Positions 1 to 12,650 of a DNA stretch of 64,000 nt are shown here, piece by piece. This DNA comes from Ailurus styani. Taxonomy: Eukaryota; Chordata; Mammalia; Carnivora; Ailuridae. A program made the position numbers and the translations under genes. The stretch lies in contig LNAC01000374.1 of NCBI GenBank assembly GCA_002007465.1, positions 345,569 through 409,568 on the forward strand, given 5' to 3'. Numbering within the stretch: the first letter of the stretch is position 1; each line of letters opens with the position of its first letter. Under the pieces are notes generated by a model. The model searched no databases. It saw only the letters and a list, made by a program, of their open reading frames with translations, and had not been told where the DNA came from.

Positions 1-604
1 AATAACCCTTATGCCAAAGTAGCATACTTGGGGGTGGCATGTCCTCCTCATCCTCTTCAGTTCCCATACATTTGACTTGAAGAAAGTGACTTTATATACT
101 GTGTTGGTTTGCCCAAATTTCCCACTCTGAATGAAATCATTTTCAGCATACACCAGAATATAACTTTTATAACCTAAAGAAAGTGTCATTAAATGATGTG
201 GCCATCATGCTGTCATATATTTGTCATTTCATGTATTAAACTCATAGCTGAGCCAGCTTCTAATTTAAAATTTTTAAGTTAAGATAATCATTCAAAGGTT
301 CAAAGATTTACTATAATATATATCCTAATTTTTCAGGTATATTTCCATGGTTTCTATCTCTATTCAATTATATTTTGTCTTTGTAGATAAAAACCCTTTG
401 CTAAACTTCTAATTGAAAACTTATCTTCATACATTTTTTAATGACTTAATTATAAGAGAAACCAGGAGGCCCCTAGAACAGCAAAAACACAGTCATAGCC
501 CTGATAAATAGAAAGTAAAATAAACTTGAAAGGGAGAGATGCTTTTTGCAGGCAATAAAAGAAAAATTCCATTTATGAATGAAATTCAAGATAATGGACA
601 TTTT

Positions 605-2965
605 TTATTTAAATTCAATTTGTTAATATATAATATTATATATTATTAGTAGTATATTATTAGTTTCAGAGGTAGAATTCAGTGATTCATCAGTCTTATA
701 TAATACCCAGTGCTCATTACATCACATGCTCTCCTTAATGTCCATCACCCAGTTACCCCATCCCCCCAGCCCTATCCCCTCTAGCAACCTTCAGTTTGTT
801 TCCTATGATTAAGAGTATCTTATGGTTTGTCTCCCACTCTGATTTCATCTTGTTTAAGTTTTCCCTCCCTTCCCCTCTGATCTTCTGTTTTGTTTCTTAA
901 ATCCACATGAGTGAGATCAATGATAATTGTCTTTCTCTGATTGACTTATTTCACTTAACATAATATCCTCTAGTTCCACCCATGTCATTGCAAATTGAAA
1001 GATTTCATATTTTTGATGGCTAAGTAATATTCCATACATATATACCACATCATCTTTATCCATTCATCTGTCAATGGATATCTGGGCTCTTTCCATAGGG
1101 TGGCTATTGTGGACATTGCTGCTATAAACACTGAGGTGTTGATGCCCCTTTGGATGACTACATTTTTATCTTTAGGGTAAATACCCAGTAGTGCAATTGC
1201 TACTACTGGGTAGCTGTATTCTCAACTTTTTGAGGAATCTCCATACTGCTTTCCAGAGTGACTGCACCAACTTGCATTCCCATCAACAGTGTAAGAGGGT
1301 TCCCCCATCTCCACATCCTCACCAACAATTTGTTGTTTCCTGACTTGTTAATTTTAGCCATTCTAACTGGTCTGAAGTGACATCTCATTGTGGTTTTGAT
1401 TTGTATTTCCCTGATGCCAAGTGATGTGGAGCACTTTTTTTTTAAGATTTTATTTATTTATTTGACAGAGAGAGACAGAGAGTAAAAGCAGAGAGAGCAG
1501 CAGGCAGAGGGAGAGAGAGAAGCAGGCCCCCACAGAGCAGGGAGCCCAATGGGGGGCTTGGTCCCAGGACCCTAGGATCCTGACCTGAGCCAAAGGCAAA
1601 TGCTTAACTAACCAAGCCACCCAGGCACCTCTGGAGCCCTTTTTCATGTGTCTGTTGGCCATTCAGATGTCTTCTTTGGAGAAATGTCTGTTCATGTCTC
1701 TCCCCATTTCTTGAGTGGATTATTTTTCTTTGGTTGTTGAGCTTGCTAAGTTCTTTATAGATATGTCATTTGCAAATATCTGATAAACCTTTATCTGAGG
1801 TCATTTGCAAATATCTTCTCCCATTCTGTTGGTTGTCTTTTGATTTTGTTGACTATTTCCTTTGCTGTGCAAAAGCTTTAGATCTTGATGAAGACCCAAT
1901 AGTTCATTTTTGCCTTTGTTTCTCTTGCATTTGGAGACATGTCTAGCAAGAAGTTTCTGGGCCGAGGTCGAAGAGGTTGCTGCCTGTATTCTCTTCCAGG
2001 ATTTTGATAGGTTCCTGTCTCACATCTAGGTCTTTAATCCATTTTGAGTCTATTTTTGTGTACGGTGTAAGGAAATGGTCCAGTTTCATTCTTCTGCATG
2101 TGGCTGTCCAGTTTTCCCAACACCATTTGTTGAAGAGACTGTCTTTTTTCCATTGGATATTCTTTCCTGCTTTGTCAAAGATTAGTGGACCATAGAGTCG
2201 AGGGTCCATTTCTGGGTTCTCTATTCATTCCATTGATCTATGCGTTTGTTTTTGTGCCAGTACCATACTGTCTTGATGATTACAGCTTAGTAATAGAACT
2301 TGAAGTCCAGAATTGTGATGCCACCAGCTTTGGTTTTCTTTTTCAACATTCCTTTGGCATTTTGGGGTCTTTTCTGGTTCCATACAAATTTTAGGATTAT
2401 ATGTTCCAGCTCTGTGAAAATCGATGGTATTTTTATAGGGATTGCATTGAATGTGTAGACTGCCCTGGGTAGCATTGACATTTTAACAGTATTTGTTCTT
2501 CCAATCCATGAGCATGGAATGTTTTTCCATCTGTTTGTGTCTTCCTCAATTTCTTTCATGAATGTTCTATAGTTTTCTGAGTACAGATTCTTTGCCTCTT
2601 GGGGTAGGTTTATTCCTAGTTATCTTATGGTTTTTGGTGCAATTGTAAATGGGATCGACTCCTTAATTTCTCTTTCTTCTGTCTCATTGTTAGTGTTTGG
2701 ATGTGCAACTGATTTCTGTCCATTGATTTTATAGTCTGCCACTTTGCTGAAATCCTGAATGAGTTATAGCAATTTTGGGGTGGAGTCTTTTGGGTTTTCC
2801 ACATAAAGTATCATGTCATCTGTGAAGAGTGAGAGTTTGACTTCTTCTTTACCAATTTGGATGCCTTTTATTTCTTCTTGTTGTCTGACTGCTGAGGTTA
2901 AGATTTCTAGTACTATGTTGAACAGCAGTGGTGATGGTGGACATCCCTGTCATGTTCCTAAGATA
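605..2965 (-). mobile_element. 5'-truncated L1, carnivore type, split by a SINE
   Basis: L1 on the - strand. The left part (605-1200) is the 3'UTR. The stretch to about 2965 encodes the ORF2 C-terminal half in broken frames, e.g. [17 protein letters not shown] [14 protein letters not shown] at 2559-2287 and [21 protein letters not shown] at 2209-1943. The 5' part is missing. A SINE at 1440-1632 interrupts it. Confidence 0.9.
1440..1632 (-). mobile_element. SINEC inside the L1
   Basis: A reverse-oriented carnivore tRNA-Lys SINE: A-tail (as T-run and TTTATTTATT) at the left, B-box-like tRNA head ending GCCACCCAGGCACC at the right. Near-identical flanks ggagcactttt (1428) and ggagccctttt (1633) are its target duplication. 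Confidence 0.9.
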
Positions 2966-3084
2966 TGGGTATTTAATAATCAAGTGAGACATTAGCCAAG
3001 ACCTGTCTATTGATACATGATCAGCCTAATTTGATATTCAGACACTAAAAAGATTACAACGAGAAAAGAGCCTCCAGAAGAATA

Positions 3085-3760
3085 CCAAACACGTTCATTT
3101 ATTCATTTATTCATTCATTTATTCAATACTCAAAATATGTATTTGGCTTCTGCTATATTCCAGATGTTATGCTAGGCACAAGGGACACAATATTGAGTAA
3201 GAAAAGTACAATTTTCATTATTAAAAGAGAAGGACAGCAGAGGAAAAGTATACTACAAATCAAGATACTGTTACAGATAGGAAAAGTTTGATGTGATGTG
3301 CAAATACTTAGCAAGAACATCTAACCTTATATATGGGTTTTTTTCCCCATCTTCCTAAAGGAAAACTACCCCAAAGATGAATAGGGGTTTAGTCAGAGCA
3401 AGTGGAGGGGGAAGTATGCCCAGACAAAGGTAAAGAGAACCAAAGAAACTAGTTGGGAAGCTATCGACATCATTTAGATGACAGTATCAATGAAAGTGGT
3501 GGCAGCAGAGATTTAAAAATGGAGTACGTTTGAGAAAGGTTTATGGGATGGATTTGACAGCAATTAGTGATTAGTGAGATCCAGGCAAGTAAAGAAAAAA
3601 GAGTCAACAGGGACTCCCAGATATCTGGCTTGAGCAAATAAATGATGGTTCTTGATGAGGCTGGGACCACATAAGCAGAAACAGATCCAAGAGGAAAGAT
3701 GGTGATGTGGCTGCATACATGCTGACGCTGGGATGTCTCTGAGGCTGCCACTAGGCAAAA
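3085..3760 (+). repeat. Probable LINE2 (L2) 3' region
   Basis: Starts with ATTTATTCATT repeats and a 'tatattccagatgttatgctaggcac' type stretch typical of L2, and continues with 'ggcttgagcaaataaatgatgg'-like L2 body sequence. Ancient and diverged. It ends at a run of 25 A's (3757-3781). Confidence 0.6.
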
Positions 3761-3781
3761 AAAAAAAAAAAAAAAAAAAAA
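3757..3781. repeat. Poly(A) run, 25 nt
   Basis: Uninterrupted A's. No clear direct repeats flank it, so I cannot show that it is a retroposon tail. Confidence 0.9.
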
Positions 3782-3966
3782 GCAAGCTTAAAAGAGAGAT
3801 ATTAACTAGAGACGATTCAGGACTTACTGGCAAATGGATGGTAACTGAAACTAAGTTCCCTAAGACCAAAAATAAGATGTGAATAAGGCCTAAGAAAACA
3901 CCTTAAGAAAGAGGGAGATTTAACCCATTCAGAAACATTTGCATTTTTTTAATTGCAAATAACTTT

Positions 3967-4412
3967 AATATCTGAGGGGTTTGGGGGTTTTTTTATTGTT
4001 GTTGATTTGTTTTTATTTTAATTCATTTAATGTATAGTGTATTAGTGGTTTCAGAGATAGAGTTCAGTGATTCTTCAGTTGTATATAACACCCAGAGCTC
4101 ATTACATCATGTGCCCACTCCCTTCCCCCTCCAACAATCCTGTTTGTTTCCTATGATTAAGAGACTCTTATAGTTTGTCTTCCTCTCTGATCTCAACTTG
4201 TTTTAATTTTCCCTCCTTCCCCAACGATCCTCTGTTTTGTTTCTTAAATTCCACATATGAGTGAAATCATATCATTGTCTTTCTCTGTTTGATTTATTTC
4301 ACTTATTTCCCCTCTAGTTCCATCCACATCATTGCAAATGTCCACAACAGCCAAACAATGGAAAGAGCCCAAATGTTCATTGGCAAAGGAATGGATAAAG
4401 AAAATTTGGTAT

Positions 4413-4443
<31 letters not shown>

Positions 4444-4590
4444 CGCACACACAGAGGAATATTATGCAGCCATCAAAAAATGAAATTTTGCCACTTGCAA
4501 CGATATAGATGGAACTACAGGGGATTATGCTAAGTGAAATAAGTCAATCAGAAAAAGACAATTACCATATGATTTCAAACATTTACATTT
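3967..4590 (-). mobile_element. L1 with 5' inversion (twin-primed)
   Basis: The left part (about 3967-4337) is L1 3'UTR/ORF2 end on the - strand. The right part (about 4338-4590) is an adjacent L1 segment on the + strand (ORF2 C-terminal and 3'UTR start). The two parts share about 80 bp in opposite orientation. A CA repeat lies inside the inverted part. Confidence 0.8.
4413..4453. repeat. (CA)n microsatellite
   Basis: CA repeat with two G interruptions, inside the inverted L1 segment. Confidence 0.95.
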
Positions 4591-5602
4591 TTAAAGAAGG
4601 GCAAATTGAAATATGGGTTGCGTAGAAAATGAGTTCCATTTCATACATCCAAAATTTAAGGAAACTAAAAAACCCCAAAAAAAGCCAGGTTAGAATTCAG
4701 TTCTAGCAATCATCTTCTTGTTACACAAAATATCAAGGAATAACAAAAGTTAAAATGGAGGAGTAACAGCAGGTATTTATCTTTGCTCCTTAACAAGACT
4801 CCTCAAATCATTATAAAAGAATAAAATAGATATAAACTCACTAAAAACCTTGTGGCAAGAAGATGCAGGGTTCCAGGAATAAGTTGTCTGAGAAAAATGT
4901 TTGTAGACTTAATATTATTTTTATGAAGTTACTAAGAACTTCAGAATGTAATAAATACAGTCAAAGCAACAAATTAGAAACATAAGTAAAATCTTCAGGA
5001 AAAAAAAAAAACAATAAAAAGATGCCTAAAAAAGAAACTATAATTACAGCATATTGGGAGTCAGAGCAACAGTAGTTGCAAAGCTATAACAACGTATATG
5101 GTATTTGCTGATTTTCAAATGTCAGAATCAATCATGTAATGAAACCCAGAAGAATATATTGTCATTATTAAATAGAATTCATATCTCATCCTCTTGTGCA
5201 CTGTAAAGGCACACTGTATGGTGCTGGAGACAATTAAATCCAGCTGGAATACCATTTTTGTTGCCAACAGATTTTGTCTGCTCTTTTTGCTTGTAACTGC
5301 AAACACACACACACACCACTACCAGCACCACCATTCCACCACCCACTATAATAACACGTTTGGAAGAACTGGTGCCATTTGGTCTTTGGCCTAGTTTATG
5401 TTCATAGCTTTTTAAACTCTCTGCTACTTCTCAGCTAACTGTGAGATTGTTCCTGGTATTCAGATTGGACCTATAGGGTTAGAAAGTGCCTCCATTTTAC
5501 ATGAAGTCATGCAATATGAACTCTAAGTAGATCATGAAAATTATGGATGTATAGTGTAATCCCAAGAGCAACCACTGAAACTAATGCTAAAAAGTATAAA
5601 GA
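4591..5602. other. Unassigned sequence
   Basis: AT-rich, with short CA runs at 5300-5315. I recognise no gene or repeat here. The same holds for the stretch 1-604. Confidence 0.5.
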
Positions 5603-5830
5603 GCAGCGCCTGGGTAGCTCACTTGGTTAAGCATCCAACTCTGGATTTCAGCTCGGGTCTTGATCTCAAGGTTGTGAGATGAAGCCCCACACTGGGCTCT
5701 ATGCTGATCATAGAGTTTGCTTAACATTCTCTCTCTTTCTCTCTCTCTCTCCCTCAGCCCCTCCCACCCACCTGCTCATGTGCATGCACTCTTTCTCTCT
5801 CTCTCACTCTCTCTCTAAAAAAAAAAAGGT
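5603..5830 (+). mobile_element. SINEC, older copy
   Basis: Head 'gcgcctgggtagctcacttggttaag', tRNA-derived body, CT-rich stretch and an A-tail ending at 5829. Diverged from the younger copies. Confidence 0.88.
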
Positions 5831-6266
5831 ATAACTAAAAACCAAACATGTAAACTAAAATGGAGTTCCAAAAAATTATTTCTACTAAAGAGGAAAATAA
5901 TATATTTATTATATATTTTATTTCATTACATTATTTATTAAAGAAATTAAAATCCGATGACATCTAACAAGTAATATATCGCCCCATGCTGAAATTGCGA
6001 AAATTTGATCCACCAACTTACTCATATTTTGTTTGGTATTAATTAGCGAAGTATTCAAGATGTGAATACTCAACCATATTTAATGCAAAATCTGTTCACA
6101 TATGCATGAAAGATCTAATTTTCATTGGCACTCATTGTCATAATACATCTTGACCAAGTCACTTTTTTGAGCCTCAGATATGACATCTGAAAAATGTAAA
6201 TAATTATAATTAAGCCACCAAAGTCAGAAGGGTGACCAGACCTTGTCTTAGGTTTTCTTTCATTAC

Positions 6267-6332
6267 TAAAACCTATGATTCTAAAAAAAAAAATAAAAAA
6301 TAAAATAAAATAAAATAAAACCTATGATTCTA
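6267..6332 (+). repeat. A-rich insert with a 17-bp target duplication
   Basis: A 32-nt A-rich stretch (6284-6315, AAAAT repeats) lies between exact copies of taaaacctatgattcta at 6267-6283 and 6316-6332. It has the flanks of a retroposed element but no body. Confidence 0.8.
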
Positions 6333-6471
6333 CAAAATTACAGCCAGGAAAAATGAAAGTAATTTTTCACATAAGACCTAGACTGTAAAATCTTATGACT
6401 CTTAGAACTCTCAAATCAGACACATTATACAGTTGTATAGTAAACATAAATAATGCTGTCTAAAATAAAAT

Positions 6472-6650
6472 TTGGGGGCTGCTGAGTGGCTCAGTGATTT
6501 AAGTGTCAGCATTTGGCTCAAGTCATAATCCCAAGGTCCTGGGATTGAGCCCCACATGGGTGCTCAGCTGGGAACATGTTTCTTCCTCTCCATCTGTCCC
6601 TACCCCCTGTTCATGCTCTCTCTCCCTCTCAAATAAATAAATAAAATCTT
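6472..6650 (+). mobile_element. SINEC
   Basis: Head 'ggctgctgagtggctcagtgatttaag', body and AAATAAATAAAATC tail. The direct repeats taaaataaaat at 6461 and 6651 are consistent with its target duplication. Confidence 0.88.
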
Positions 6651-6661
6651 TAAAATAAAAT

Positions 6662-7904
6662 AACATATTAACATTCTGACTTTTGATGGAAGAATCCAAA
6701 CTATGAAAAGAAATATTTTGTGTAGAGAGTAAATTTACTCATCATCCTTAACAATGATTTTCTTTTTTTTTCTTTCCTGGAACTCTGCATTTAAATACAA
6801 TCTTCCAGAGAAGTCAAAAATGTAAAACAAATGAAATAAGAACTGCTTCTGTGGGAGTGAGAGGTAGGAACCCAGATGTCATTCCACTTGGGGAAAAATC
6901 AGAGCACATCTCCTCCCTCAACTGGGCTTCTTGGAGCACAGCTGAGGATGAAAGCACAGGTGGAAGAATCACAGGAAAGAAATTTCCTAAGGCTGCCATT
7001 CTGTGAACTGCTATAATAGTTTCCCAGTAAGACATCCCCACCACCAAAAATCATTGATATGCATATAGTCAGTGCTTAGTCAGTGCTTTATGTTGGCCTC
7101 ACTTTTTTTCTACCCATCTCAGATATGTTGATGCTTAACCATATATATTTTCTCAGCATTTTTACTTTCTGTGTTGTATTGCCTTAAATTACTTTGCCTG
7201 ATAGTATCATGTATAAATCTAATCAGCATGCCCTAACTCCCATCTACCACAAGATCTCCAATTTTTTAAGGATAAAAGATATATATAATTGTTGACTTGG
7301 CTAAAGTACTAGGATCAAACACCCAGTTCTGAATTGAACATTATTATGTATGAAGAAACTATTAAAAGGATTCAAGAGAAATAATAGATGAAAATATGTG
7401 GAAATTAAAGGAAGTGAACCTGGGGACTGGTTACCTGGTCAATGACAATGCAATGAGAAAGTCCTTGGTGTGTCTAAAGCCATCAGTGTGGTCGAAATTA
7501 ACCAGGAAGAGCAGGTAAAGGAGGGGTCCTCAACTGAGGGTTCATGCACCCCTATAGTTTCTATGAGTTATCTTCAGCAGGTTCTGTTAATCCCCTAAAA
7601 ATCATGCACGATTCTGTGAGCATGTTCATTTCATATGGGAATAGGGTCTATATCTTTATTCAGATTCTCCAAAATTCATGACCCCAAAAGGTTTTGACCC
7701 AGAGGCCTAGATTCAGAAATGAAGACATCTAGGAAGCCCATGCTGAAGAACAGGTTGTTCATACACATAAAAGGCATCGTGACTAAGACAGAGTCTGAAA
7801 AGTTTCTGGTGGCAAGAGTCAGAGAAGCAGAAAGATTCAGGCTGGGGTCCAAGAGAAGGAAGGCTTTCAAGTATAAGAATGCCCCATTCCATCATTCAGG
7901 GTAC
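6662..7904. other. Unassigned sequence
   Basis: No gene seen. The part at about 7525-7720 may be an old nonautonomous DNA element ('tcctcaactgagggttcatgcacccc'), but I cannot name a family. Confidence 0.4.
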
Positions 7905-8135
7905 AACTCAAATGCCAACTCCCAGCAAGGCCTTCTCTGACCACTTATCTCAAGCACACATACATATTTGGTATCTATATGGTGTACCTAGGTATACATA
8001 CCTACGTATTCATATGTATATGGAATAAGGTATATACCTCCACCACTAACAGGGAAGTTTCCTGTGGGCAGGACGCCTGAGTCCCCAATGCCTGGAACAG
8101 AAGGAATCTAATCGTTGAGTGAGTATTTGACCCAC
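7905..8135 (+). repeat. Probable L2 3' end
   Basis: Contains 'ggccttctctgaccac' followed by 'gtgggcaggacgcctgagtc' and 'caatgcctggaacag', a word order typical of L2 3' ends. Confidence 0.6.
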
Positions 8136-9391
8136 TGGTATCAGAGACCATCTACCATTTTTTTCCATTTGATTTTTGCCTTTTCTTGCTCCAAAAATAG
8201 ATTAGATTCAGGTGGTTCATATATATTTTTTAAGTGAGTGACTAAGTGGAACAAGTGAATGTGTATCTTCCCATTTATTTCCTAATGCTACAAATGACAA
8301 TTCAGGCGGAGTGCCCTCGTGGACTACAAGGGAAAAGGGAGAAAAATAAAGCAGATAATGAAACAATAAGGTAACAAAAAAGATTCATCACTGACATTTG
8401 TACTCACTTGTCAGTTTTCTTTTCCACTAATAAAAATTATTATTCATGTGATCTACAGCTTGTATTTTATTCTATAATCCATAATGCTAAATAGGAAGGG
8501 ATAGAGCCATTGTCAAAATTTGCTAAAGGCCAAGGACACTGGACAACTCAAAAGGCTTTTATTATATTACAAGCTAAATGCTGTGAAATATAATGTCCTA
8601 AGGCATTTAGACTATAAATGTTCACTGAGGAAAACTGAAGTCTGCTTTATGAGGGCAATTTGAGTTACAAGAACATTAAAGTCATTAAACAACATTAAAA
8701 GGTATTTCAACCGTTCTAATATGATGCTACACACTCATTTTCAACAAAATATCTTATTTCTCAGAATTGTAGAAAATTATCTTATTGAACGTAGACATGT
8801 TTCCTTAGTTTTAATATTGAAGCCATGCTTACCACTTGCTACAAATAAACTCAGCAAGACAAGAAGAAATCCTCCCTTGAACAATGTACTCCATACTTCC
8901 ACTCTCAGACACTCAGAACAACAGTTGAGTTAAATTCTAAAATATTAATATTTTATTAATATTAATATTAATATTCAGCTTCAGAGATGCAGGTAGGAGG
9001 TGGTCTGTGCAATCAAAGAGCTTGTAAAGAAACACATTTTTTAAAGATTTGCCTTAAAGGAATACTGCGTGGGACAGCAGTATTTTCAAAGTGGCAGCCA
9101 TGTCCTCCTTGGTATACGGACTCCTAAGAGTCAAGAACAGGAAAAGGCAAGTTGACATGTGAGTATTGTTTTCATTGCTACAGGCACAAGGCCAACTACA
9201 TGAGGTGCAAGGCCTAATGCAAAATGAAAATGTGGGACTCCACTTCTTTAAAAAAACAGAGCAAACTGCCATTAAAAGTATAAAAATATAAAACCTTTTC
9301 TTTTTTTCCATTGCTGCTCTCTCCCTCTGTTTCTCTCTCTTGACTTGTCACAGTGTTTTTTTATTTCTTATTTAATATTGTTCTAAGTAAA
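8136..9391. other. Unassigned sequence
   Basis: No gene seen. Includes an AATATT/ATTAATATT cluster at 8938-8976, and an old repeat-like part at about 9180-9260 ('gcctaatgcaaaatgaaaatg'). Confidence 0.4.
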
Positions 9392-9407
9392 GAGAAATTA
9401 AAATTTT

Positions 9408-9579
9408 TTTTAGGATTTTATTTATTTATTTATTTGAGAGAGAGAGGGAGGGATCATAAGCAGGGGGAGCAGCAGGCAGAGGGAGAGGAGAAGCAAACTC
9501 CTTGCTGAGCAGGAAGCCTGATGTGGGGCTCCATCCTAGGGCCCCTGGACCTTAATGGACTGAGCCATCCAGACACCCT
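9408..9579 (-). mobile_element. SINEC
   Basis: Reverse-oriented SINE bounded by exact 16-bp direct repeats gagaaattaaaatttt at 9392 and 9580. Confidence 0.92.
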
Positions 9580-10002
9580 GAGAAATTAAAATTTTAAGTT
9601 ATTAGCACGAATTTTGTCATCTGCCTTTACATTGTATAATGCTGGTTTTAAGTGCAGCTATAAGAACATTTAACTTGTATGCAATATCACCAAACTTAGA
9701 GGATTTGTGTTTTGCAGGTCGTACTTAGTAAAACAGTGGAAATACTGCACAGAACTAACTTAACTGTTTCTATGTCACTTCTTGACACAGCACATTCTGC
9801 AATACTCTCCACCTTTGACTTAAAATCAGGAAGAGCTGAAAGGAAAAGGAAGTATGAGTCGCTACATTTTTCACACTCATTCTATGTCATGTATTTACGG
9901 GTGAATGGTTAGCTAGTATATGGAAGTAACAGGAGTAAGCAAGGAGATGATGCTAGGGCCCCTAGGATGTTGGTGTTTCTTAAAAACCATTGCCCACTTT
10001 TG

Positions 10003-10007
10003 AATAT

Positions 10008-10062
<55 letters not shown>

Positions 10063-10271
10063 TCTGTGCATTTATGCATTTATTTATTTACTTATTTATT
10101 TATTTGAAAGAGATAGAGAGAGCAGGGGAAGAATCAGAGGGAGAGGGACAAGTAGAGTCCACACTGAGCACAGCACCCTATGTGGGACTTGATCCCATGA
10201 CCCTGAGATTGTGACCTGAGCCAAAATCGAGAGTCAAAGACTAAACTGACAGAGTCACCCAGGCACCCCAG
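10003..10271 (-). mobile_element. SINEC with expanded tail
   Basis: Reverse-oriented SINE between exact direct repeats ccattgcccacttttg (9987-10002 and 10272-10287). Its tail has grown into a TTTA microsatellite of about 60 bp (10005-10063) plus a second block to 10105. Confidence 0.93.
10005..10105. repeat. (ATTT)n microsatellite
   Basis: Tetranucleotide array interrupted by ctgtgcatttatgc; it arises from the SINE tail. Confidence 0.95.
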
Positions 10272-10287
10272 CCATTGCCCACTTTTG

Positions 10288-11102
10288 GAGCAAGTCCAGT
10301 GGGAAAGGAACGTGAGCACCTCGGGGCTTTCAGCACTGCACCTTCTCAGTCACAGGTGTGGCATGCTTCTCTGTACTCCCTTGGGTCTCCCTCAATTTCC
10401 TTTTCCTAAACAATAACCAAATCTTTCTGTTCCCAGTCTCAACTTGACTGGGGGAGGGAGAGATTAGAGATTAGATTTTAGAAACTTCCCCTTTTAAAAA
10501 AATATTCCCGTGCCAATCCAGGAAATATTGGGGTTCCAGGGTCCCTGAAGGAAATGCAGGGGAGCCGGCTACTCTAGGCCAGAAGAAGGTCTTTGCTTAA
10601 GTTTCAAGTGACGGGTTTAACTTCTGCAAGACAGGGAGTTGCATAGAATGGCAGGCTGTGTAAGTGCTGGCACCTGTGCCCAGCTCATAAGCAACATCTC
10701 AAAGGGGAAGAAGAGTTCTAATGACAAAGGTAGAGAGCTTCCTGCATTCCGAGCCTTACACACCTGGGTAAGAAAGTAAGGGTAAGTGTCTACTACGTTT
10801 GACCTTATAAAGGAGCCAGACTCTGAAAACAGCATCACTGTCTTAACCACCAGAGCTGCAAAGTTACTGACGTCTGCAATCACGTATCAAATAAGCAATG
10901 GTAACTATGGCGACCACCCAGGACATCCAGGAGCTGGAATTCCCATGTCATCCAAGGAAGAGAAGAATGAAGCCAGGTGGGTGTGGGTATAGAACCAAAA
11001 TTAATTTATTTAGAAAAATAAAGGAAAATAACAGCCCCTGCATTGGTCTCATAACCACTTCTTACTTGAGCTCAAGAAAAAATGCACCTCCGTCTATTTT
11101 TT
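10288..11102. other. Unassigned sequence, moderately GC-rich
   Basis: No recognised gene. Short open frames on both strands (about 60-90 codons) show no family features. Confidence 0.4.
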
Positions 11103-11490
11103 TTTGATTGAGAGATGATTAACATATAACATTGTTACACACCGTTACAGATTAAGGTGTACGACATGTTGATCTGATACATATCACAGCATGATTACCA
11201 CTGTAGCTTTAGCTAACAGTTTGATGTCACATAATTATCATTTTCTTCTTGTTATAAGTACATGCAAGATCTAGTCTCTTAGAAACTTTGAAGTACATAT
11301 ACAGTATTATTGACTGTAATAACCATGCTGCGCATTTGATTCTAGAACTATTCATCTTCTAGTTTCAAGTTGATGCCCTTAAATAATATCTCCCCAATTC
11401 CTCCATTCCCCAGCCCCCACTAACCACCGTTCTACTCTCTGCTTCTACAAGTTCAGCATTTTAAGGTTCCACATATAAATATCATAACCT
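11103..11490 (-). mobile_element. Old L1 3'UTR fragment
   Basis: 'tttgattgagagatgattaacatata' followed by 'ccaccgttctactctctgcttctac' and 'ggttccacatataa' is the reverse complement of an old mammalian L1 3' end. Confidence 0.75.
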
Positions 11491-12645
11491 TATTTGTCTT
11501 TATTTACTTTTACCTTTTCAAATTAGATCTCTTCAACATAAATCCCAGTCACACAATTTCCTATAAATGCAAAATTCTGAAACCTCTTTTAAATAACATA
11601 GGTAGATATTTAAATTAAAATTCAGAACTAGCAAAAACAAACCTCCTTATACACTAGAAATTCGTAACTATTACTTACATCATTTGCTTCTAAATAGAGA
11701 AAATCTGTTCGGCTCGTAACCACAGCCTACTTATGCAGTTGAAATCCCTTTTAGTTCAGTGGGAGAAACCATACATTAACTTGGAGATTCTTTAAGAACT
11801 GTGTATATTTCTTTAATAAAGTAAACCATTTAATGTAAATTAGTTCAGTAAATATTTCATCAGGATGTAATGTGGCATTTGGCAATGTTTCTTATTCCTA
11901 CAACTATCAAAGTCCTTCTGCAAGAGAGTTTCACAGTTACATTTGCTTCACTGCACTTAAAATGGCAATGTGATCTACGAGCAGGTGTTTCACTTGGAAT
12001 TAAAGATACAGCAGGCCCAGGTTTGGTTCCAACAATAGAGTTTGGCTTTAGATCTTCATAACAGAACTTTCTAAAATCACTGGCCTCAAATGTGATATTT
12101 AAAATATAAAATTTCCTTGTTCCCTTCAAAAGCAGGCAGTGTAAAACCAGTTGCTTATGCCTATATATATCTACCCCATTGCTCCCTACATTTCGGATTT
12201 TAGAGAACATTTAACATCCTTAAAATTCCTTCACAGATTCCTAAGACATGTTTTCCAAACTAAACAATTAAAAAGATAAAATAGTTTTTATTTTAAATCA
12301 TGGATTTGTCTTCTAGACTACCTTGATTTCTTTTTAGCATCTGGCCCAAAGCCTAGTTAGTGATAGTTTTTAACCACTTTCAAATTTTTTTTTCTGGGAA
12401 ATTAAATAAACATACTTTACCCTGCAGTCCCCCTGAATTGATACTGTGGTTTGTTTTCCAAATTGCCAACTTGAAAAGTCACCATAAGAAGAATTCTCAT
12501 TGTTTTTGTCTAATGATTTGTGCTGATGGGCATTCTTTACTTATGTGGTTTTACTCATTCAGCAGAGCAGGACCTAAACCTGAGGACAAAAATTCTTCAC
12601 TACTTTTTCATGTCTCGAACAACACAAGAAAGATCTCTCTTCTTC
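11491..12645. other. Unassigned sequence
   Basis: No recognised repeat. It contains a 116-codon open frame on the - strand (12210-11860), discussed in the findings. Confidence 0.4.
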
Positions 12646-12650
12646 TAGAC

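Noticed and set aside
1450..1662. 70-codon - strand frame with a hydrophobic tail
   Set aside because: Translation of a SINE. The same SSLSLSLC...LLLSL pattern recurs in other SINE-derived frames.
3757..3781. Poly(A) run as the mark of a processed pseudogene
   Set aside because: No target duplication and no recognisable coding sequence upstream; the preceding sequence looks like L2.
9990..10214. Protein of FIYLFIYL repeats
   Set aside because: It is the ATTT microsatellite of a SINE tail.
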